A DNA stretch of 64,000 nt from an uncultured SAR86 cluster bacterium (lineage in GTDB: Bacteria; Pseudomonadota; Gammaproteobacteria; Magnimaribacterales; D2472), in assembly GCA_902608115.1 (NCBI GenBank), contig CACLMT010000002.1, forward strand, positions 1 through 64,000. Reading direction: 5' to 3'. The notes beneath the pieces are model-generated. The model was not told where the DNA came from. It saw only the letters and a list, made by a program, of their open reading frames with translations, and did no database searches. This document shows, one piece after another, positions 58,152 to 64,000 of this stretch. The number at the start of each line of letters is the position of its first letter. Within the stretch, counting starts at the first letter, position 1. The position numbers and the translations under genes were made by a program.

Positions 58152-58178
58152 GTAACAAACTTATTTATCAATCGTAAT
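58152..58178 (+). promoter_or_regulatory. ECF-type promoter P3
   Basis: GTAACA (58152-58157), 15 bases, CGTAAT (58173-58178). Together with P1 and P2 it defines GTAACA-N15-CGTA(G/A)T. It lies just after the protease stop and drives the structured leader and the gene at 58334. Confidence 0.8.
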
Positions 58179-58200
58179 AATTAGGTAGTTGGTTAGAAAT

Positions 58201-58310
58201 TAACCTCCCACTAATCGACTCAAGGGCTGGTGAAATTCCAGATAAATAGCGAGCTAGATTTATAACACTATTTCTCCTACCTGTTATAGCTCGCTGTTTC
58301 GGTGGGATAA
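58201..58310 (+). ncRNA. Structured three-way-junction 5' leader
   Basis: A closing stem TCCCAC (58206-58211) with GTGGGA (58302-58307) encloses two hairpins. One is CTGG-TGAAATT-CCAG (58227-58241). The other is long: AGCGAGCT (58248-58255) with AGCTCGCT (58288-58295), extended by ATAAC/GTTAT inside. It lies between promoter P3 and the ATG of 58334. The pattern is that of a riboswitch or protein-binding leader, but I could not match it to FMN, cobalamin, TPP or other known classes despite GGTGAAATTCC recalling FMN/cobalamin loops. Confidence 0.6.
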
Positions 58311-58333
58311 AAAAATTTAAACAAAGAAATTAC

Positions 58334-59296
58334 ATGTCAAAAATACCATTAAACGAAACCAGCACAGAATTAAAAAATTACCTGCTTGCAAAGTCATACT
58401 TGGAATATATTCAATGGCAGCTAGCTGACTTAGACTTATTTACGTCTTTTGTTCCAATTGTAGAACGAGCTGCAAAATATGGTCAATTGCAAGAACGATT
58501 GATTAATTTAGACGAATCAATTTCTAACGCCTATCAATTTAGAGATTTTACAAGCGAGATATCTAAAGATGCCTTTGATTTGTTGATTGCTCACACAATA
58601 AATTTTTACAATTACATCAACAATCAAGTAAAAAATTGTTTGAATGCCAGTAAAAAGTCTGATGATATTAATGCTGCTGACATACACTTTTTTACAACTT
58701 GTATAAAAAAATGGGATCTTTATAAAACTCTTTTACCTAGCGATCATTATGAGATTGGCTTTTTAGATGCAGCTATTTTTTCAACTCGTGCTTTTTTAGA
58801 GGGATTCAAGGACGAGTCTTGTTACAAAATTGGCGAAGAGTTATCCATGAAATCAATGGATGAATTAGAAAAGATATATATTTCTATCACTCAAAACACT
58901 TATCTAGTTGATGAATATGCTTCACTGAAAATATTGAACAAGGATACCAGCGATGATCAAGAAGATTTTAATAAGTTTCTTGGTCTGCATTTAGTCTCTA
59001 TAGCGTGGAGTTATCGCCAGAGTCATTTATCTGCAAAAATATTTAAAAGTTTAATTGTTGATGCAGAACAATTATCTGAGCAAGAGGTTGATGTTTTGAT
59101 AGGGTTTTGTGAATCGATAAGCACCGATTACATGGAGGCTTCAGCTGCTAAAACACAAATATTTCTCATCATTATTAAAAAGATATTTGATGTAGCGGGG
59201 TGTGAACTTCGAGAAGTTGATCTATTTTATCCTCCTAATGAGCCTGAAGAGATTTTTAATTCCAAAGAGTTTAAATATCTCAGAGATCTTCTATGA
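58334..59296 (+). CDS. Cytoplasmic helical protein, unknown
   Basis: 320 residues, no signal peptide or membrane segment, nearly all predicted helix (ELKNYLLAKSYLEYIQWQLADLDLF, RAAKYGQLQERLINLDESISNAYQF) with acidic surface and scattered Trp and Tyr. The even spacing of helices recalls alpha-solenoid scaffold proteins, but no repeat unit is clear. No family is recognised. It is under promoter P3 and behind a structured leader, so it is the last member of the ECF regulon. A cytoplasmic partner of the membrane part is possible. Confidence 0.6.
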   Translation: MSKIPLNETSTELKNYLLAKSYLEYIQWQLADLDLFTSFVPIVERAAKYGQLQERLINLDESISNAYQFRDFTSEISKDAFDLLIAHTINFYNYINNQVKNCLNASKKSDDINAADIHFFTTCIKKWDLYKTLLPSDHYEIGFLDAAIFSTRAFLEGFKDESCYKIGEELSMKSMDELEKIYISITQNTYLVDEYASLKILNKDTSDDQEDFNKFLGLHLVSIAWSYRQSHLSAKIFKSLIVDAEQLSEQEVDVLIGFCESISTDYMEASAAKTQIFLIIIKKIFDVAGCELREVDLFYPPNEPEEIFNSKEFKYLRDLL

Positions 59297-59394
59297 ACAA
59301 AATTGTAAGAGTTAAATGCTTACCAAGTGCATACAATCATTCTTATAATATAATTATTAATCCTTGAAGAATTTATAAATATCCATTTCAAAGT

Positions 59395-59763
59395 TTAGTT
59401 TATATCCAATGCGTACTCTCTAAGAATTTTGAGAGGAACTAATTCTAAGGTTTTGATATGCGTCTTAGTGAGATAAATTTTTGGAGCGCAATTTGCTTCA
59501 AAGGCTTCCACCCATCTTGGAGCACACAAACACCAATCATCTCCTGCTTTAAGACCTGGAAAACCATATTCTGTCACGGGTGTTGAAAGATCATTACCCT
59601 TGTATTTAGAAAAAGCTAAAAATTCCTCAGTCATGTTAACGCAAACTGTGTGTATGCCATGATCGGATTCATAAGTTTCGCAATAACCACTGCGGGTAAA
59701 ACCTGTGATTGGATTTTCACAGCAAACTGTCATTACTTCTCCAAAAACATTTAACTGATCCAT
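59395..59763 (-). CDS. DUF2237 family protein
   Basis: 122 residues matching DUF2237 over the whole length: LNVFGEVMTVCCENPITGFTRSGYCETYESDHGIHTVCVNMTEEFLAFSKYKGNDLSTPVTEYGFPGLKAGDDWCLCAPRWVEAFEA. The invariant cysteines (CCENP, GYC, VCVNMT, WCLC) and the FPGLK.GD.WCLCA motif are all present. Small cytoplasmic protein, probably metal- or redox-linked, of unknown function. Confidence 0.9.
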   Translation of the reverse strand: MDQLNVFGEVMTVCCENPITGFTRSGYCETYESDHGIHTVCVNMTEEFLAFSKYKGNDLSTPVTEYGFPGLKAGDDWCLCAPRWVEAFEANCAPKIYLTKTHIKTLELVPLKILREYALDIN

Positions 59764-59819
59764 TAAAAGATTATACGATTTATTTACTTAATGAGATAAA
59801 TTAACTAGGTCCTAGAGAT

Positions 59820-60065
59820 CTAAAAAAAAATAGGTCCAGATACCTCTATTTTAGAAGCGTTAAGCAAATTAAAAAATCGTTCCCATAAGTCTTGTTGATG
59901 TTTTTGTTTCAAGTCATTTGGAAAACCTACTGATCCGCAACTACCAACTCTTACCCAGGCACTGGAAAATCTAAGGTATGGGTCTTGCTTAAATGTGAAA
60001 TAGTATGCGCATGAACCAGTATTCAGGGTTACATGATAAATAGTTTTTTTGTCGTTTTTATTCAT
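59820..60065 (-). CDS. Small protein, unknown
   Basis: 81 residues without signal peptide: IYHVTLNTGSCAYYFTFKQDPYLRFSSAWVRVGSCGSVGF looks like a small beta-sheet with two cysteines, followed by a helix (DLKQKHQQDLWERFFNLLNAS). No family is recognised. Its roughly 90-base leader carries a strong hairpin, and GGAG sits ahead of the ATG. Confidence 0.5.
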   Translation of the reverse strand: MNKNDKKTIYHVTLNTGSCAYYFTFKQDPYLRFSSAWVRVGSCGSVGFPNDLKQKHQQDLWERFFNLLNASKIEVSGPIFF

Positions 60066-60103
60066 TTTTTCTCCATTAGTTGTTGAATAACCACATCATT
60101 TTT

Positions 60104-60129
60104 CCACCTTGCCGGAGTCGGCAGGTTGG
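60104..60129 (-). promoter_or_regulatory. GC-rich leader hairpin upstream of the 81-aa gene
   Basis: CCACCTTGCCG and CGGCAGGTTGG pair over 11 positions (one mismatch, one wobble) around GAGT, in otherwise AT-rich DNA. No T-run follows in either direction, so it is not a terminator. A possible -10 TATAAT (complement of 60163-60168) upstream places the hairpin inside the mRNA leader. Confidence 0.4.
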
Positions 60130-60191
60130 AGAGGAATTTAATCCTGCTCTTGATGCTTGTGTATTATATCAATTTTTTGAAAATAATCATT

Positions 60192-61400
60192 TTATATTTT
60201 AGCTCTATTGATAAAGGGAAGAACTCCTAGGTTTAGGATAGAGTAAATTAATAATCCTGAAGAAATTTGAGTCATTACTGATTCTTGATAAGTGACAAGA
60301 TAAATCAATAAACATAAGCTTATCCTTATCGTTTCTGCTAAATAACCTGTTTTATTATCAAGCCATAAAGATGTGCAATACATTGTAAAAGCCATCATAG
60401 CAATGGTGATGCAAAGTTGTTGATAATTTAATTCTCCGCTCTCAAGTAACACAAGACCCACATAAGTCATAGATATAAATTGAAAGAATGCATAAATTTT
60501 AATCTTTGAAGGAACTACTGGGTTGTACTTCTTAAATGTCTCTGGATTAAAATTATCATTTGATTCAGGGTATGGGAGGCTGCTAGGTTTCCAACCAGTT
60601 CTTGCAAAGGGAACATGAATTTTTTCTTTCCAATTTTGTGCATTCCACATATCTTTAAAGATACTTACATAAATATGTAGGTTAGCCCAAATAGGATTAA
60701 AGGTGTTTAAGGTTCCCCTAATCCCATAAATACAAGCTTCATTTTCATCTTCTTCTTTAAAGGTTCCAAACATCCGATCCCAAACAATAAAAACTCCACC
60801 ATAATTTTTATCAATATAGTTTTCATTTTGTGCATGATGAACTCTATGATTCGAAGGTGTTACAAACAATAACTCATACCAACCTAATTTAGGAATATGC
60901 TCGCTGTGCACCCAAAATTGATAAATAAGATTAATGGAGGCAACGCTCACAAAAACGTAAGAGGGCACTCCAATCCAAAATACTGGGATATAAAAAACCC
61001 AAGTAAGCAGCGCCCCTGTTCCAGTTTGTCTTAGAGCTGTACTTAAGTTGTAATCTTCACTTTGATGGTGAGCAACATGTGATGCCCAAAAGATTTGTCT
61101 TTCATGGCTTATCCGATGAAACCAGTAATAAAAAAAATCATAAACAACAAATGCAAAAACCCATGTTAACGGAGAAGAGGCATCCATTCGCCATAATGCA
61201 AAATAAGTTTCTGTTAAGTAAAAGACATAACCACCAAGACCTATAAAGATAAGATTATTTGCTGATCTAAGAGATCCCATAAACAAGCTACTAATAGCAT
61301 CGTTTAATCTATAGGTATTATTTTTCTTAATCACACCATAAGCCAACTCAATTAATATAGCTAATAGAAAAAAAGGAACCGCATAAGGCACATAGTCCAT
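60192..61400 (-). CDS. Sterol desaturase / fatty acid hydroxylase family protein
   Basis: 402 residues, several membrane helices and the eight-histidine di-iron pattern: FHRISHE, ASHVAHHQS and NHRVHHAQ, with the HxxHE, HxxHH and H..HH spacing of the family. It starts YVPYAVPFFLLAILIELAYG. These integral enzymes hydroxylate or desaturate lipids or sterols using O2. The C-terminal ~120 residues add four more membrane segments. It lies next to a P450 gene, fitting a lipid or isoprenoid oxidation module. Confidence 0.92.
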   Translation of the reverse strand: MDYVPYAVPFFLLAILIELAYGVIKKNNTYRLNDAISSLFMGSLRSANNLIFIGLGGYVFYLTETYFALWRMDASSPLTWVFAFVVYDFFYYWFHRISHERQIFWASHVAHHQSEDYNLSTALRQTGTGALLTWVFYIPVFWIGVPSYVFVSVASINLIYQFWVHSEHIPKLGWYELLFVTPSNHRVHHAQNENYIDKNYGGVFIVWDRMFGTFKEEDENEACIYGIRGTLNTFNPIWANLHIYVSIFKDMWNAQNWKEKIHVPFARTGWKPSSLPYPESNDNFNPETFKKYNPVVPSKIKIYAFFQFISMTYVGLVLLESGELNYQQLCITIAMMAFTMYCTSLWLDNKTGYLAETIRISLCLLIYLVTYQESVMTQISSGLLIYSILNLGVLPFINRAKI

Positions 61401-61453
61401 AGTTAAAATTATAAAAGCTAATTAAACTATTGTGTAATATCTACAGAAGAGTA

Positions 61454-62791
61454 TTAAATTTTTACTGGCATTTCTTGAATGGCATGAACAAAGTTGTTGG
61501 GAGCAACCTTCCATTCTCCATTCATGTGAATATCAGGAAAACGAGATAAAATTTGTTTATAAGCTTCTTCTAATTGCATTAGAGCAACAGGTTTACCGAT
61601 GCAAGTATGTCTCCCAATTCCAAATGCTAAATGTTTATCAGCATTCTCCCTTTCAATATCAAATTGATTTGGATTCATAAAAACTGATGGATCCCTGTTA
61701 GCTGCTCCATACCACATAATAATTTTTTCTCCTTTACCAATTCGCTGTTCACCAATTTGTGTTTCACACGTTGAAGTCCTTCGCATGTGCATAACAGGTG
61801 ATACCATCCGAATACATTCTTGTAAAAAATTAGGCATTAAATCTTTATTCTTTAATAACTTTTCTTTTTGATCAGGATTCTCAGTAAGGAGCTTTATAGC
61901 ACCGCTTAATGTATTTCTAGTTGTATCATTGCCAGCAAAAATAATTAATAACCAAGAACCATCAAGAAATTCTGGACTAAGTTTTTGACCTTCTAGTTCA
62001 GCGTTAGCAATTGCTGACAATAAATCATTTGCTGGATTTTTTCTTTTAGAATTTAGAATATCTCTACCATATTCAAACATCTCATCAACCATGTTATTAA
62101 ACATGTTAATCATGTCAGTGTTAGGGGTTTTATTGGCTCGTAATTTTAGTTGTTCAATTTGCATGTATTGGGCTAACTCTAAAAACTCCATCCATGTTAC
62201 TAGCTTTGGTCGATCTTCATCGGGGATGCCGAGTATTTCAGACAATGTAAAGATAGGTAGTTGTTGTGAAAACTCATGAACAAAATTAAATTCTTTTTTA
62301 GTTTCCATAGCATCAAGGAGAATAGTAACTTTTGTTTGAACTTTAGTTCTTAAATCAGCGATATAATCTGGCTTAAAAAAAGGCATATGCTCTCGTCTTA
62401 GATTTATATGTAAATCACCATCAAGGTTGAGCATGTGGTCAATTGATGATGGCCATAACTTTGGGTGGCGTCTTTCTTCACTTCCAAGAGTCATTAGAGT
62501 TGCAGTACCAATTTGTGAAGAGAAAGTTTTAGGATCTGATGACACTTTTATAATATCTTTATAGCGTGTTAAAGACCAAAAACCTGGTTCCACATCAGCT
62601 AAAAAAGCTGGGTGAAAATATATAGGCGCTAATTTACGCATTTTTTCAAAGTGTTCGTAAGGCGGACCTTTTGTAAAAATATTTAAATCTGAAAAATTTA
62701 TTTCAGCTTTATAGTTATAAATAAGAGGGTACTTGTTTGGATTGAATTGAGTTTTGATAACCTCTTTGCTAATCGAAATTGGTTGATTCAT
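61454..62791 (-). CDS. Cytochrome P450
   Basis: 445 residues: I-helix IIFAGNDTTRNTLSG (A-G-x-D-T-T oxygen-activation motif), a K-helix region LQECIRMVSPVMHMRRT (ExxR-like ECIR), and the heme-binding loop HLAFGIGRHTCIGKPVALMQLE (FGxGxHxCxG, Cys about 388). No membrane anchor, so it is a soluble bacterial P450 needing ferredoxin partners not in the window. The GNDTTRN pattern occurs in several alkane- and steroid-oxidising bacterial P450 families; I do not assign a CYP family. It overlaps the peptidase stop by one base. Confidence 0.95.
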   Translation of the reverse strand: MNQPISISKEVIKTQFNPNKYPLIYNYKAEINFSDLNIFTKGPPYEHFEKMRKLAPIYFHPAFLADVEPGFWSLTRYKDIIKVSSDPKTFSSQIGTATLMTLGSEERRHPKLWPSSIDHMLNLDGDLHINLRREHMPFFKPDYIADLRTKVQTKVTILLDAMETKKEFNFVHEFSQQLPIFTLSEILGIPDEDRPKLVTWMEFLELAQYMQIEQLKLRANKTPNTDMINMFNNMVDEMFEYGRDILNSKRKNPANDLLSAIANAELEGQKLSPEFLDGSWLLIIFAGNDTTRNTLSGAIKLLTENPDQKEKLLKNKDLMPNFLQECIRMVSPVMHMRRTSTCETQIGEQRIGKGEKIIMWYGAANRDPSVFMNPNQFDIERENADKHLAFGIGRHTCIGKPVALMQLEEAYKQILSRFPDIHMNGEWKVAPNNFVHAIQEMPVKI

Positions 62792-64000
62792 TATTTAATG
62801 ATTACTATTTGTCCAAGATTTAGATTTCTAATTGGTTCTTCAATTTTTTCTAGGTCCCCAACAATCAACCAAGTCCATTGATTTGGTTTAATGTATTTTT
62901 GTGCTTTGGCTTGAACTTGTTCTAATGTAGGCTTGTCTAGCAATTGAGGTAATTGATTTAAATAATTTAAATCTCTGTTGTAAATTACTATATCTGAAAC
63001 GCCACTTTTTAAGGCTCCTAAAGTCTCAAACCGACCAGGAAGTCTTAAGGTTTTTGAAGCTTTTCCTTTAGCTAACTCCTCATCCGTTACCATGTTTGTT
63101 GAAAGATATGCGTCATACTCTTTTATAATTTCAGATATTGATTCTGAAGTTTTATCTGTTTGAACAGGAGCTGTTACTAGCATAGCTCTTTGACCTTTAG
63201 CATCACTTAATCGAGTTCTTACGCCATACGACCAACTTTTATCTTCTCTAAGGTTCATATTCAGTCTAGCTGTAAAACTGCCTCCAATTGCATAATTCAT
63301 ATAATCCAGTTCAATTTCTTCATTTGTGGCTGTGGGAGGTAAAAGTTGGCCAGCCACAATATACGATTGTTGAGCATTTGGTTTGTCTATCAGATATACG
63401 ACCCTAGTTATTGGAAGAGGGACCTTTGATAAAGTTTTTAGAGGATTGCTTGAAATATCTGTCCAATCCCCAAATTTTTCTTCTAGCATTTCTACAATCT
63501 TATCTAGAGCAATATCACCAGCTACTACAAAAGTAAGGTTATTTGGATTGATAGCTCTTTTATGAATATCAACAATGTTATCTCGAACAATTGCTTCAAT
63601 TGTTGATGAGACACCACTTCCAGTTAAAGGTTTTCCATAAGGGTGATCCTCTCCATAAAGCAATTTACCTATATTTCTATAAGCTATTGAAACGGGTCTA
63701 TTTTCCTCTTGGATAATAGATGCAAGCGTTTGTTTCTTAATCCTATTTATTTCATCAACAGGGAAGGTTGGGTGGATTAAAGCTTCTTTAGCAAGATCTA
63801 AAGTTTTTGAAAGATTAGAGTTTAATGATGACAAGGAAACAAATGAAGTATCTAAGCCTGAACCAAAACTCAAATTTGAACCTAGCGAATCCAAGGCTTC
63901 ATCAAACTTGAGAGAAGAGTATTTTTTAGTACCTTCATTTAACATATCCATCATAAAGTTTGTATAACCAAGCTCTTTAGGATTTTCTTGTGCATATCCA
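62791..64000 (-). CDS. M16-family peptidase, C-terminal part (cut by window end)
   Basis: The frame is open to the window edge (GYAQENPKELGYTNF precedes the track Met at 63954), so the start lies beyond 64000. The visible part is the second half of an M16 (insulinase/PqqL-like) protein: KYSSLKFDEALDSLGSNLSFGSG, IIQEENRPVSIAYRNIGKLLYGEDHPYGKPLTGSG, LTFVVAGDIALDKIVEMLEEKFGDW and LDYMNYAIGGSFTARLNMNLREDKSWSYGVRTRLS. The active HxxEH is not in this half. The protein degrades or processes peptides; an inactive partner domain of a two-domain enzyme is equally possible. Confidence 0.9.
   Translation of the reverse strand, partial: GYAQENPKELGYTNFMMDMLNEGTKKYSSLKFDEALDSLGSNLSFGSGLDTSFVSLSSLNSNLSKTLDLAKEALIHPTFPVDEINRIKKQTLASIIQEENRPVSIAYRNIGKLLYGEDHPYGKPLTGSGVSSTIEAIVRDNIVDIHKRAINPNNLTFVVAGDIALDKIVEMLEEKFGDWTDISSNPLKTLSKVPLPITRVVYLIDKPNAQQSYIVAGQLLPPTATNEEIELDYMNYAIGGSFTARLNMNLREDKSWSYGVRTRLSDAKGQRAMLVTAPVQTDKTSESISEIIKEYDAYLSTNMVTDEELAKGKASKTLRLPGRFETLGALKSGVSDIVIYNRDLNYLNQLPQLLDKPTLEQVQAKAQKYIKPNQWTWLIVGDLEKIEEPIRNLNLGQIVIIK

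Noticed and set aside
58201-58310. Assignment of the leader as an FMN or cobalamin riboswitch
   Set aside because: Only the GGTGAAATTCC stretch is similar; the FMN ACCGGCGGT and cobalamin B12-box elements are absent.
1-64000. CRISPR arrays, insertion sequences, rRNA genes
   Set aside because: No regularly spaced repeats, transposase motifs or rRNA segments were seen; the only repeat structures are those listed.

Overview
The window is AT-rich, densely packed bacterial DNA with short intergenic gaps, CCA-encoding tRNA genes, an Escherichia coli-type QueF and an exact match to the enterobacterial LexA operator. Its gene repertoire (CaiB/BaiF CoA-transferases, flavin monooxygenase, sulfatase, P450, sterol desaturase, MMPL transporter, F420-type LLM oxidoreductase, many SnoaL-like, VOC and amidohydrolase proteins) suggests a streamlined marine gammaproteobacterium of SAR86-like type. 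That placement is inferred from gene content; no phylogenetic marker was analysed.

Layout. 0-3.7 kb: a 5'-truncated amidohydrolase, then a small accessory block bounded by repeated pieces of the tRNA-Gly(GCC) gene at 3574-3649, including a visibly more GC-rich DUF1214-type gene. 3.7-15.1 kb: catabolic and envelope genes, mostly on the minus strand (CoA-transferase, CtlX-type hydrolase, rhodanese, alpha/beta hydrolase, RRM protein, patatin, S1/P1 nuclease, serine hydrolase), ending in a fused remnant of a CinA-like gene and a short-chain dehydrogenase. 15.1-19.5 kb: a tight plus-strand operon of Baeyer-Villiger-type monooxygenase, sulfatase and hydrolase. 19.5-37.3 kb: amidohydrolase, PhoD-like phosphatase, ogt-bolA-MMPL-CoA-transferase run, TatD, thioesterase, then an overlapping MoxR-VWA-permease-ABC-queF operon, a VOC protein and an LLM oxidoreductase.

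37.4-41.4 kb is a 3.9 kb island of orphan small secreted proteins. It lies between a truncated 5' half of tRNA-Ser(GGA) and the intact tRNA-Ser, with no recombinase left inside. 41.4-49.9 kb returns to ordinary genes (DUF885 peptidase, VOC, SnoaL, EamA, rhodanese, DUF3604, metallo-hydrolase) but also holds a small gene under a perfect LexA box and a probable structured non-coding RNA with its own promoter and terminator.

50.0-59.3 kb is the most unusual part. A secreted MORN-repeat protein with a C-terminal caspase-like protease domain is followed by a secreted 22-residue-repeat protein, an ECF sigma factor and its one-TM anti-sigma factor, a large coiled-coil membrane protein, a membrane-anchored linker protein, an exported trypsin-like protease, and a helical protein preceded by a structured leader. 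Three promoters in this locus share the same bipartite motif GTAACA-N15-CGTA(G/A)T, which makes a self-contained, autoregulated ECF regulon very likely. I recognise no described system with this composition.

59.4-64 kb: DUF2237 protein, small unknown, sterol desaturase-family enzyme, cytochrome P450 and the C-terminal part of an M16 peptidase cut by the window end.
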